A DNA stretch of 64,000 bases, taken from assembly GCA_025331435.1 (NCBI GenBank), contig JAIWNI010000100.1:1-64000 (forward strand), in the 5' to 3' direction. This document shows, one piece after another, positions 36,091 through 46,106 of this stretch; positions within the stretch are counted from its first letter, which is position 1, and every line of letters begins with the position of its first letter. The notes below the pieces were generated by a model. It saw nothing but the letters and a program-made list of their open reading frames with translations. It was not told where the DNA came from and made no database searches. The translations under genes were made by a program, and so were the position numbers. This DNA is from Choanephora cucurbitarum. Taxonomy: Eukaryota > Mucoromycota > Mucoromycetes > Mucorales > Choanephoraceae.

Positions 36091-36197
36091 TTTACTCTAT
36101 TTTTTTTTCTTTAATTTTCTCTTCCTGAGAAAAGACTACTTCTGGCAGAAATTTGGCAAAACAATATTTACATTTGGTTAGATAGTATTGCTTTAGT

Positions 36198-36201
36198 GAT
36201 T
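36198..36201. repeat. Possible target-site duplication GATT (right)
   Basis: Partner of 27771-27774. See that entry for the caveat about chance. Confidence 0.3.
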
Positions 36202-38108
36202 ATTTTTTTTTCAGAAAAAATTAGTCGAAATCATGCTAAATTTCATCTAAAATTAGAGCCCAATTGAGATGGATTGCAACGTTTTGATATGGCCAAAGTA
36301 AAATGTAGTAAGAAAGGCAAAATTAAATACTTTGAGACTGGCTATACAGTTTTATTCGGTTAAGTAAAAGTATTGAGTGAGAGAATATAGAGAGAGAAAA
36401 AAAAAGAAGGATTCTATCCATTTTAACGCTTGTAAATATATTTAATATAGCTAATGTCTTACTGACTTCATTATTGTTTTCAAGCTAAATGGATCATCCT
36501 TGATAGTTATAATCGCTTTATGTAGTTGACTATTGTTACAGTGATTGTCAATTAGATGGATGACGTATTTGTAGCTGCTGTTATACTCAATTCTGCTGCA
36601 TCTATAGTTGTGTATGTAGCTATAGATGTATCACTATGTATTGTTACTTAGTATGAGACATGTCATAGTCAATGCCTCTGTATTGTCACAATTGATACAT
36701 ACGTTAGATAGAAAAGCTCGCGAGAAGGTGAAGACAAAAACTTCATTAAGGTTAGATCATCACCTAAAATCTACTAGCATTTGTGTCTGAAGAGAGAAAA
36801 GAATTGTATACGCATATGAGCTGTGATGTATCTTTGCTCGCATATAACTATCTTCGTAACAAACTATACTCTCCTTCTGTACGATTGCGAAGACCATAGA
36901 GGTTTGAAGCGAGTATGCCAAGCACAAGCGATTGCCTGCCTTGAAAGACATTGTATCAATCTCAACGTCGCTGGCTAAGTACGGATATGGCATGAGATAG
37001 TTTTTTGCTTACTATAACTATACGGAGCGAACACGTGTTGGTCTGAAAATTAGATTTGTTTTAGGTCATCTTTGCAACAAGCCAAAATAAACAGGATAAA
37101 AAGTGATAGTACAAATAAGGTAAAGCCGTCGCGAGAAAGATAAAAATGATATTTACTTAAATTGTAGCTTATGTAGCGTTTGAGTAGATACGGGGCTGTA
37201 AAAATCAGATTGGTCGAAGTTTGGACGAAACAAAAAAATTAAACAAGTGAATGCTGTCTCTTTTGTTTTTAAATAAATCCAATCTGTTCAAGACACGGTT
37301 CAGAGCAATCTCAAAGCGTTTACTTCTGCGCTAAGAGCAAAGAGACATATTAGAGTTGCCTCAATATAGGCAACCTTTGAAAATATTAATGAAGGCATCA
37401 ATAAATTCCTGTGATTATATCTTTAGTAAGTATTTCATACTGTATCAGACCATCTGTTTCCTAGTTTTTCTATCTGTCTCAAATTCATAATGCAGTCAAA
37501 CTTTTACAACAAGATCCAATGATGCCATTATTAGACATACACTATTACCATATAATAGATGCCAAATTTAAAAAGGGAAAATCATTGAGATTTACGTTAA
37601 GCAACTTAGAATACTGGCAAACGTTCGCTTAATCATGTTCATTTTATTGTATGCTTTTTTTCAAATTACTTGCGTTTAAAAGTTTTTTTTTTTAAAGTGA
37701 CACATTATATATTATTCTAGTATGCTCGTTTCAACTCCATACGAATCTTTCTGCCTTAGTTACGGTCATGAACTTGAATATTTCTCAAGCAAACCCAGCC
37801 GTTGATTAAATTACATGGTCAAGGATCTAGTACTTCTTATATAAAACAGTACATTGTCTCCAAGACAAAGGCTAAATATTGCTAACTTTATTTCTGTTAG
37901 CTATCTAATTCACTTTACAAGTCATTTAAAAGAAAACATGGATGACAGTTTTCTAGAAGTAACGTTTATTTTGTGTATGTTGTAAGGAAAAATCACATGC
38001 AACAAACTTTTACCTCACAACAATATAATGATGCGGTACTGCAATGAAAGCTTAATCTATAGCATGTTCGCTTTATTTTGCAACAAAAAGAAAACTAATA
38101 ATTTCTTT
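36202..38108. other. Intergenic AT-rich DNA with a diverged repeat
   Basis: No gene seen. Bases 36640-36740 are related to the palindrome spacer (31950-32045). The rest has frequent stops on both strands and A/T homopolymers. It separates the palindrome from the Ima1-like gene. Confidence 0.45.
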
Positions 38109-39857
38109 TTAAAAAGACATACTATTTATATTATTGGTTATATGAACAATAGGGTCGGCAAAGTCTGGAGCCTTTTCCAAATTTCTATTTGCTACCGATC
38201 TAGTGTTGATTGGGGAAGGTGGTGGAGAAACATCACATACACTAGGAGCACAAATTGACATTTCTTCAGGCATTAGGCTTACTTGGCGTTGAACTTGCGT
38301 GTCTGTGTTAACTCTAGAATCATCACGCTTGAGCATATAAGCAAACTTGGATGTGTTTGTACGCTTCACTAAGAGAAAGCTTATGACATGTATCTAATAA
38401 AAAGGAACTGTTAAAAAACACAACTAGTAGTGTTAGGCGATGTCAAGTACTTTACACACATATATAAAGCGAATGCGATAGACACAAGTAATTGCCCAGT
38501 GATATTGTCTTCTACAGTAAATAGCACAGCTGTCGATATTAAGCGAATAGCGGACAATACATGCTGCAACACCTATAATCTTGCCTATTTAGTCTTCATC
38601 TTCTGCTGTGCATCCCCGAAGTTTTTACCTTGTATGTTTTCCAATACTTCAAATGCTCTTCATGTATAAGCGCTCCATGCAAAATATAATGCCAATTATA
38701 TATATAAAGCGATGCCAAATTCAATGCTACAATAGTCCATGGATAATCATACGGAGTCCAGCTGCATCTATCAATATCATTTACAAGTGTACAATGAACC
38801 AATATGAACAAAGAATTAGAGCCTGTTTGGAGCAAAGCAGACATATTTTCCAGTATTAGATGTTCTAAGCATTCACCCCATGAATCATATCTGAGCCATT
38901 CAATAAAGTCATATTGCAAGAAGTAGTTATAAGCCTGGTATGGGTAGTACCAGATAGCTAAGATGGTTCGATCAGAAAAGCGTTATATAAAGTGAATTAA
39001 CAGCAGCATATTACCCATCCATAAAATCCCAATAGTAGTTGCATGAACAAGACAGAACACAGTTCCTTTTATCCACAAAGTACAGGTCTTTGGGCGGATA
39101 AGAGAATCCGCTTTCTCTTCATATATTTGACTGGCGCTCATATTTTCATTCACTTGTCTCATTCTGAGTACTTTGTATTGATCCTCGACAATACCTGCAA
39201 TTTTTTGTTGGCAGTCGTCACAAATAGGGTGTCTTCGATGAAGCTCCTTTTCATAATTATGAGCATTATCGCATTTGAATTGATAGTCAGGATCCTGTGT
39301 AAGAAGAGAAGTGCAATTGAAGCATTAGTGAGGGATAATTTTAAATCAAAACATCACATTACAGTCTCATCAGGTATATAGTCACTTAATAAGTGGTATA
39401 TCAGCCCTTGCTTGTTTTGACACGATTCGCATAGTGAATTCCCGGTGCTAGCTGTTCTTCTATTGGTGCTGGTATGTGTTTTTGGTGCTGCTATTGAAAG
39501 CCACATCAGTTATTGTTTATCTGTTTCCTTTAAAAACGCACACACCATAATAGTCTGTTTTAGAACGGTTGATTTCAATAATACTAGGATCGAGTATTTC
39601 GCCATTCTATAATAAAACAAAGCTTAGTACTACCTACATGGTCAAAAGAAAAGCCTATTACCTACACTATCTGTTGCATTTGTATTCTCGCACAGATGAC
39701 AATACCAATGATCAACGGTGTTTTTCGATCCTGGCAGTAAATATGAATCATTGTTACAAAACCAACAGTTGACTCGAATAGGCAAATCAGCCAAGCCTAG
39801 CTTGTTAAACAAGATCTGCTTCAACGAAGGTTTTGTGTTCGACAGATGAGCAGCCAT
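38109..39857 (-). CDS. IMA1: Ima1/TMEM201-like inner nuclear membrane protein
   Basis: Seven exons on the minus strand: 39857-39666, 39606-39546, 39490-39363, 39294-39015, 38957-38629, 38572-38456 and 38393-38109; total 463 aa with all phases consistent. The N-terminal domain has the Cys-x2-Cys pairs of the Ima1 family: VNCWFCNNDSYLLPG and WYCHLCENTN, later LCESCQNKQGLIYHLL and ICDDCQQKI. Helical DPDYQFKCDNAHNYEKELH follows. Transmembrane segments come next (GTVFCLVHATTIGILWMAIW, TIVALNLASLYIYNW, and one across exons 6-7, SIAFALYMCIHVISFLLVKR). The C-terminus is a Ser/Pro-rich tail (CDVSPPPSPINTRS). Family members (fission yeast Ima1, vertebrate Samp1/NET5) sit in the inner nuclear membrane and help link chromatin or the LINC complex. 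That role is inferred from the family. Confidence 0.9.
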
Positions 39858-40086
39858 AGAGTAAAGAAGAAAAAAAAAGTTGAAGAAATTTCTAGAGTGA
39901 CAACAATGTCAAATGGCGGATTACTAAAAAAAAAAGTCTGCAGTTAAATTTCCAAAGGTAACTTTGGTTCAATGCAAGGGCAAAAAGAGGAAGCAAGGAT
40001 CAAGGACATGAGTACTTATTAGTAAGTCTTTATTCATGAAAGCATATGCTGATTTCCTTCAGTACAATCAATATTTATTTCAATCT

Positions 40087-41518
40087 CTAGGGCTCTTTTA
40101 AAAGATATCGCATTAATTCAGACACTAAACGCACATTGATGCTATTGCCCAACGTTCTATACCGTTGTTTTACTGAGGATGTGTCTGGAAATTTGAATTC
40201 TGGTGGAAATCCCATCAAATTGGCTACTTCGCGAGGACTGAAATATCTCAGTTTCAGAGATCGCAGCAATTCTAACTGCTTTTCTTCATCCACTCCTTTG
40301 TAGATCATTGCTTTATCGAAGACTTCTGCAGTCTGGGTAAATGAGCATCGTAAATATCCTTATATCTACCATATCATATCCCAGGGACTTACATTTGCCT
40401 CTTGATTCATCTGAAGAATAGAGCCGGTACCTTGGGCATAATGGAAATAACCCTTTGTAAAGCAACAGCTACGGTGTCCATCTGGTTTCACAATATCAAA
40501 TACATGCCCATTTTTAGCCAGCACCTTGTCTGTGACCAAGTATTCTTCATAATGTTTCTCATGCTCAATGTACTTCGATAGAGGCTCCACTGGCTTGATC
40601 GTCTCATCCACTAATTTTTCTTCGTCTAATACCTCTCCTTTTTTTACTCTTTTATCTACAAATTCTTGAGACATGTCATCGGATAATGGAATATGAGTAA
40701 TGATTGTGCCTGTCACAGGTCTGACAAAAGAGAGTGGCTTCAGTTTAGCCAGCAAATAGTAACGCATTCTAGAGTTAGGAATACCCAGTTGTAAGGGTGT
40801 CAATAAGAATTCCTGGAAGCTGTAATCGCAATGTCTTAATTTGTCCACAAGCATGTCTCTTGAGTCAGATTCCTTTGAGAGCAAAAAAAGGTCAGAAAAG
40901 AGAGAATGCGAAAGTTCTTGTGGGGCCTTACCTCAAATCCTTTAACGTTTTCAACTAGAATGTAACTAGGCTTCTTTTTCATTTCACCCAATACTTTTAA
41001 AAGATGCAGGAAACTCTTTGCTCGAGGATCCTCACTACCTTGTTGTAAACCAATGCGTGTATAAGGCTGACATGGAGGTGACATAGTCCAGATATCAGCT
41101 GCCATCTTATCATAATATTCTGTTGAAAGAGTCTCTATTAAATGCTACACATACACAGACATATTTTAGTCAACACTCTCCTCATTCTATCTTGTCAATC
41201 CACATAAACTACCTGTCCGATTGTTTTTGGATCAAAATTGTACTTGTAGATCTATTGTCAATCGCAAGGTTAGAGGCTTTAATAATAGTGAAAAAACGGT
41301 TCTGATTATGACAATAATAAGAAGGACACTTTACATACTTCATTGGCTACGGTATTAATATCAAAGGCCTTCAAGATCTCGACATCCCAGTCAGCTAACT
41401 TTGCAGCAAAATGCTTTTGGTTTTACGTTTAATATGACTGTCCATTAATTTCTAACGACCTCAACTTTACCATGCCGCCTATGCCCGAATAAAACTCTAT
41501 TTGTTTTAAAGGTGCCAT
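40087..41518 (-). CDS. tRNA (cytosine-5) methyltransferase Dnmt2/TRDMT1
   Basis: Six exons on the minus strand: 41518-41471, 41413-41339, 41251-41213, 41144-40932, 40872-40393 and 40332-40087; total 366 aa. Methyltransferase motifs in order: FYSGIGGMHFA (motif I); SPPCQPYTRIG (motif IV) with the catalytic cysteine at residue 79; LVENVKGFE (motif VI) with the glutamate at 119, both at the numbers used for human DNMT2; IPNSRMRYYL (motif VIII); CCFTKGY, typical of Dnmt2; and TLGNSINV (motif X). Dnmt2 enzymes methylate C38 of tRNA-Asp rather than DNA in general. No other DNA methyltransferase gene is in the window. It lies 229 bp upstream of the Ima1-like gene on the same strand. Confidence 0.95.
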
Positions 41519-43005
41519 ACTTTGAGAGATAAACCAGAGAAAAATAGAAAGATATAAAATAATTTTTAATAGAGTGGCTTTTATGCGAGTTTGAGTTCAA
41601 TATCAGCTTCTAATGCAATTAAACTTATTGAAACTGGCGTTCTCTGACCAAAATATAAAAACTGATAGCATTTGCAGAATTTCGCTAGTATGAGCTCTAG
41701 AATGGTACTAACTTTATCAGAATCAAATGGGTGTAACGTGCGAAAATCGAAATTGGATGAGGAAGAAAACTAACGATTACATCTATATCAACTCAATTTT
41801 CATTTTCGCCAGTTAACGGGTTACTCTTAGTGTCAAAATGCCATTCCGCCCAACTGTCGGGGAGAGTGAACCCTTTTGTAGTTTTGCTTTAGGATTTAAC
41901 TTAGCTTACATGATATTGTTTTGATAGATCATTAATCTGGATAGGACCCTTTCGAGAGCGAATAGCTCTACATGATAGTCAACCCACATGATCTGTCAAA
42001 CAAAGTTTTCTGTGAGGGATTGAATAATACTGCCTTCAAGGGCTTAGGGAAAGGAAGAGAGGCAGTAGCTTGATTTCTTCGGTATCTAGTTCAAACATAG
42101 TGCTGATGCGCAAACTCACTATGTTTACCATGGACTTGCATTAGGTTTGCTTTGCTCAGGCAAGTCAAGACCAAAAGAAAAGAAAAAAAGGAAAAGAAGC
42201 ACAAAAAAAGCTCTTTTTTTGGGTAGGTATCAGACCGAAAAAAAAGCTGGCTTGATAAACATTTCTCGCTTGCCAACGACTACGGATCTATACTTTAAGC
42301 TTAAAAGACATGCATAGAAACAAGCAGTCTTGTTTGTTGATCACATAGTCTCTCTCTCTTTGTTTGATAGCTTGGAGAATGATAGATGACTTCAGAGGGA
42401 CATATTGAAATCTGGCGTCACGATATCGAGGTCTCGGCGTCAGAGGAATACACATCTGGCTACCCTTACTTACTTTCTGGAACGTATTCCCCCAAAAAGG
42501 AAGCCACTTTGAGCAAACATAGTTTAATATTAAGCTCAAGAGTACCCTAATGTTCAATATTGGAAATCAAGGTTTTGGTGGGGGGGGGGGGTAGGGTGGG
42601 GTGGTTAGAAGGGTGATTTTACTGCAAATCTGTATCTTGATGAATGGTGATCTGATTGCTCTAGAAATTAAGTAGAAAGATATGTATACATGTCTTTATC
42701 ACTCAAGCATATCGTTTTCTAAATATTCTTCTTAAGTTTTTATCTTTTTTTTTAAATGAATACCTAACCAGTGCCTTTGTTACCACTTGGAATTTACAAG
42801 TTGGGTACTAAACTTAGGACCTTATTGGTATTACAGGTTATATCCGCTGTTCATACAGGTATTCTGATATGAAAAGGTTTTATGTCAAGAAGAACAAAAA
42901 AAATGTTTGCTTTAGTTCTAGGCTGTGCTGTTCAGGCCTGGGGTGACCTGCCAGCGTCAGCTAGGTATGGCTACCAGTGCCTCTGTCTATTGTATCTTTT
43001 CGCTG
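41519..43005. other. Intergenic, repeat-rich, no gene
   Basis: About 1.5 kb without a supported gene. It holds a small imperfect inverted pair: GTAACGTGCGAAAATCGAAA near 41732, and, in reverse complement, GTTAACTGGCGAAAATGAAA near 41815. This could be a roughly 100-bp miniature element. A G-rich tract at 42577-42613 is listed separately. Confidence 0.4.
42577..42613 (+). repeat. G-rich tract, possible quadruplex
   Basis: About a dozen G residues in a row, followed by GTAGGGTGGGGTGGTT and a further GGG run. At least four G tracts of three or more within 37 bp meet the simple quadruplex pattern. It is conspicuous in AT-rich DNA. Confidence 0.6.
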
Positions 43006-43169
43006 TACAGTCACCCCCCCCCCCGATTTAGGGAACGGCTTTGGTTCCCTCGACACCGTTCTTCAAATCAAAGTCGTTCCCTATTTCTCAAAGCAATAGC
43101 AGGGAATATTCAGCATTAAACGAACTTCAGTTCCCTCAAGACCGTTCCCTAAATCGGGGAATGACTGTA
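43006..43169 (+). mobile_element. Tc1/mariner-type MITE (about 160 bp)
   Basis: Terminal inverted repeats begin CAGTCAC at 43008 and end TGACTG at 43167, with TA on both sides (43006-43007 and 43168-43169). The inner repeat CCCGATTTAGGGAACGG is mirrored by CCGTTCCCTAAATCGGG. The left end carries a C run (about 43013-43024) where the right end has only GGGGAA. A TA target duplication and CAGT termini are typical of non-autonomous Tc1/mariner elements. There is no coding capacity. Confidence 0.75.
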
Positions 43170-43236
43170 CTTCAGGTTGTTTACATTATCAGGAAGTGCT
43201 CTTGCTCTTCTCTTCCTCTGTACTAAAGTACTTCTT

Positions 43237-43781
43237 TCAGTAGGCACAAAAGCACGTTCCACCTACAACATCACCTCCTATCAGACCAACTAAAGTAAAG
43301 ATAAAGTAAGACAGCTGTTGTTTGAAAGCAGTTCTAGAATGTACTACCTTTATCTTCCACATAACTTCGACTACTTCAGTGGACTTCTCTGCAACTTCTT
43401 CTTCAACACATGGTACTTTTACCTCTTCTAGCTTCAACAAACGGCACACATAGTTTGCTGGGAAATCTAAAATCTCCACAGTCATCCTAAGTTCTGAAAA
43501 AAAAAATACATCAGTATGGCGTTTGGCACGACACGTTGAGCCATATACTTACTGATGCATAAGAAGCCAAACACCTTCACCTGCTTCATTTGCTCTTGCT
43601 TGTCTGATCCAAGGCGACTCTATTGTCGAAGCAACAAACACTTCAACTCCTTTGGGAGCTTCAAGCTTCCCTCAACAGCTTCTTTCCAGTTGGCATCTTT
43701 CCTGTCTTCTCTGCCATACTCGGCGCAACAATATTCGTCACTGTTCTTCGAAACAACAAGGTCAGGTAAGGGGGCAGACAT
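43237..43781 (-). pseudogene. Unrecognised two-exon gene with an in-frame stop
   Basis: Exons 43781-43553 and 43493-43237 join across a 59-nt GTAAGT...TTTCAG intron to a whole number of codons (162). The protein starts MSAPLPDLVVSKNSDEYCC, then has GSLKLPKELKCLLLRQ, a TAG at 43622-43620, then VKVFGFLCIKLRMTVEILDF and PANYVCRLLKLEEVKVP. The intron joins VFGFLCI to KLRMTVE in phase, which argues that the frame was once coding. The single TAG marks it as broken or misread. The upstream part of the gene was not found. It may belong to a multicopy family of unknown function, but I cannot name it. Confidence 0.45.
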
Positions 43782-44784
43782 ACTTATTTGTCTTGGCTTT
43801 ACCTGAATGCAGTGTAGTTATTGATACTACTTTCGTAAGCAACAGTTGGTTTTTATGGCCTCTACAAGCGCGAGTAAGCTGTACTGCTTTGAATCATTTT
43901 GAGTAAGAGATGAAGTACCTTGTACAATCAAAGCCATGTTTTTCAAACAAAAGGGTCGAAAAAGAGGCCAGAGACACGACTAACAAGGTCAGCCTCGGAA
44001 CCCTTCTGACACCAGTTTGTTGATTTTATTTGTGTTGAAAAATAACACCAACTCCTCCAAAGTTCTTTTGATCCACCAAAGATCGAATCGCTTCAACTTG
44101 CTGCAAGACATGCTGTCTAGATGTTCTTCAAAGTTGTTGAAAAATTACTATCTATAGCATCGCTAGATTGGCATCATATAGAGCTCTTTCATATCTTACG
44201 CAGGCAGCAAGCGCATCAAGCGCCTGTTTGCTCGGTTCATTCGAAGGCAAAGTGGACTCCCTCAAAGCCTAACTTAGACCTATTTCCCATGTGATAAGAC
44301 ACTCAGCGTTCTTGTAAGGATAAACAAAAGCTAACTAGTTTGTTTGAGAGCAGAATTCAATGAAAAAAAAAAGGCTTTTAACATATAACAATTCGAGACA
44401 ACCACATATGTCTATCAACTAAGAGGCTACTAACTCAATCAATTACAAGGAATTCAGCAGTGCTTGTATCGTGATATACTTGCTGATGTTTGTATATGTG
44501 TTTATAGCTCAAACATGCTTATCGCTATATTCATATCGATTTGACAGCGACTAAGCGTGCTTTTTTTTTTCTTTACAAAACTGATAGAAAAGCTCAGAAA
44601 GGAAGAGAATCAACGGTCAGATATGATGACTCTTTAGGGTTTGACTCAACAAAATGCTGCTAGAAATCAAGGCGAAATAAAAATGGTCTAAAATCAAGAT
44701 AGATACAGGTAGCAGCTTAATTGAGTGTAAATGCCCTACAAGTAGGCGGGTCTATAAATTTTATCTTCTTTCTCTACGATAACG
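43782..44784. other. Intergenic, no gene seen
   Basis: AT-rich DNA between the pseudogene and the LINE. It may include decayed upstream exons of the pseudogene. It ends at the left target-site duplication of the LINE. Before the LINE inserted, this was the upstream region of the folate cyclo-ligase gene. Confidence 0.4.
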
Positions 44785-44796
44785 ATACTCTCATTT
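44785..44796. repeat. Left target-site duplication of the LINE
   Basis: ATACTCTCATTT, identical to 50151-50162. The 12-bp perfect pair defines the element ends and implies a recent insertion. Confidence 0.9.
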
Positions 44797-44900
44797 GAGC
44801 TTTCTTTCGCATTTTCTACACTATACGTAGTTTTGAGTGTGTTTTTGAGCTTAACAATAAATAAACCAGACCTTCACCTTCTTCACTTTCATTCTTCCCT

Positions 44901-46106
44901 ATGCCGAACCCAGAAGGGATTCTTTGGGCTCAGGTGGCAGAAAGGGGTAATCAGTTGCGCATTCCTCATTCTCCACGATCTCATCATCAGGACACTGCGG
45001 TTAAGTATGTACCTGAAGTGATCTATCAATCTCCAGACTACGAAACCGAGCTTTTGAATCGCAAGGCCGCCAACATAGTTCATCAGACGTTGACGACAGG
45101 ATCTGTCATCTTTTCTTTTCCTCAAGGCACCTTTGCTAATCATATTCAAGCTTATAAGGCCATACAGGCAGATATTGGGGCAGTTGAGGGCTTTCAACAT
45201 CTCAGTGGGTTTACCTCTAACCCTAATAAGAGTGACCTCTTGATTGAAGCACGCTTCACCACTATGGAGGCTCGTGATCGTGCTCTACAAGTTGGTTTGA
45301 CTGTGGGTGATGCCAGTTTCATTGGCACGGCTAGCTCAACAGGGGCTGGCACCAAATCTTTTGTTCATGTTGCACTCAGTTTAATTCATATTCCAAAGAG
45401 TGACGAATTATTGTTGGGTTTGAAGGAAAGTCTGCAGCACTATGGCACAGTGCACCAGATAAGACGTCATACTTGTGAAGGTTTCTTTGATGGGAAGATT
45501 AGTTTTGTCATTGACACTCAAACTGCTAGTCGCAACTCTCAGGGTACGGGGGACTTACCCATCCAGGACCTCACCCGACAATTGTATCTCAGCTATTGGG
45601 ACAAACATGCTCCCGCTTCGTTTAAAGGGGCCGCCCCGATATGTTTTTACTGCAGACAGGCTGGACATTTCCGCCGGGACTGTCCTAAGCTAAAGGATCA
45701 GAGTTGTTTTGGTTGTGGTCAAAAGGGCCATACTCGTCGCTTTTGTGATCGGCAACGAGAGAGGCGAACTGAGACAAGATCGGACACCGATCTATTGGAT
45801 GAGTATATCCATTTAAGAAACCAGGAGAAGGAAAAGGCTACTGCTCAACGACGAAGGAAAATTGATCCGGCACATGCCTCAACAGCTCATTCAACGATTC
45901 CTGATGGGACCTCCGCATCCAGGTTTGCACCGGATTCGATTGCTTTGGACATGCGAGGAGTGGAACTCACCTGTTTAGAGGGGTCAGCGATCGACGTGGA
46001 GAACGAAGCGTTTACCACGATGGAGGTAGACTTGACTTCTGTTGGTAGTGATACGGAGCTGGATACAGCGCCTACCTCTAGCACTAAGGGCCTTGGGCCA
46101 CAATGA
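44901..46106 (+). CDS. LINE ORF1, nucleic-acid-binding protein
   Basis: 401 aa. The N-terminal half has an RRM-like or novel fold not recognised with certainty (FVHVALSLIHIPKSDELLL). Two CCHC zinc knuckles lie near residues 247-283: CFYCRQAGHFRRDC and CFGCGQKGHTRRFC. A basic Arg/Glu/Lys region follows (RQRERRTETR), then a Ser/Thr-rich acidic tail. ORF1 proteins coat the element RNA and act as chaperones during target-primed reverse transcription. Its stop TGA overlaps the ORF2 start in ATGA, which suggests termination-reinitiation for making ORF2. Confidence 0.9.
   Translation: MPNPEGILWAQVAERGNQLRIPHSPRSHHQDTAVKYVPEVIYQSPDYETELLNRKAANIVHQTLTTGSVIFSFPQGTFANHIQAYKAIQADIGAVEGFQHLSGFTSNPNKSDLLIEARFTTMEARDRALQVGLTVGDASFIGTASSTGAGTKSFVHVALSLIHIPKSDELLLGLKESLQHYGTVHQIRRHTCEGFFDGKISFVIDTQTASRNSQGTGDLPIQDLTRQLYLSYWDKHAPASFKGAAPICFYCRQAGHFRRDCPKLKDQSCFGCGQKGHTRRFCDRQRERRTETRSDTDLLDEYIHLRNQEKEKATAQRRRKIDPAHASTAHSTIPDGTSASRFAPDSIALDMRGVELTCLEGSAIDVENEAFTTMEVDLTSVGSDTELDTAPTSSTKGLGPQ

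Larger units (their letters stand above)
32994..36197 (-). repeat. Right arm of 8.4-kb palindrome (3.2-kb inverted repeat)
   Basis: Reverse complement of 27775-30981. The inner end is CAAGCCTTTCTTTTCAAG and the outer end is ATAGTATTGCTTTAGT. The hairpin array is mirrored at 34781-35597, and the TTTAC run has 8 units against 6 in the left arm. Outer-end substitutions relative to the left arm are seen near 36158-36182. A near-identical pair of 3.2-kb arms implies recent duplication or continuing gene conversion. Confidence 0.95.

Noticed and set aside
27775..36197. Palindrome as a pure assembly artefact
   Set aside because: The arms differ in several microsatellite lengths and a few outer bases, and the spacer is unique; simple mirror artefacts are normally exact. 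Not fully excluded without long reads.
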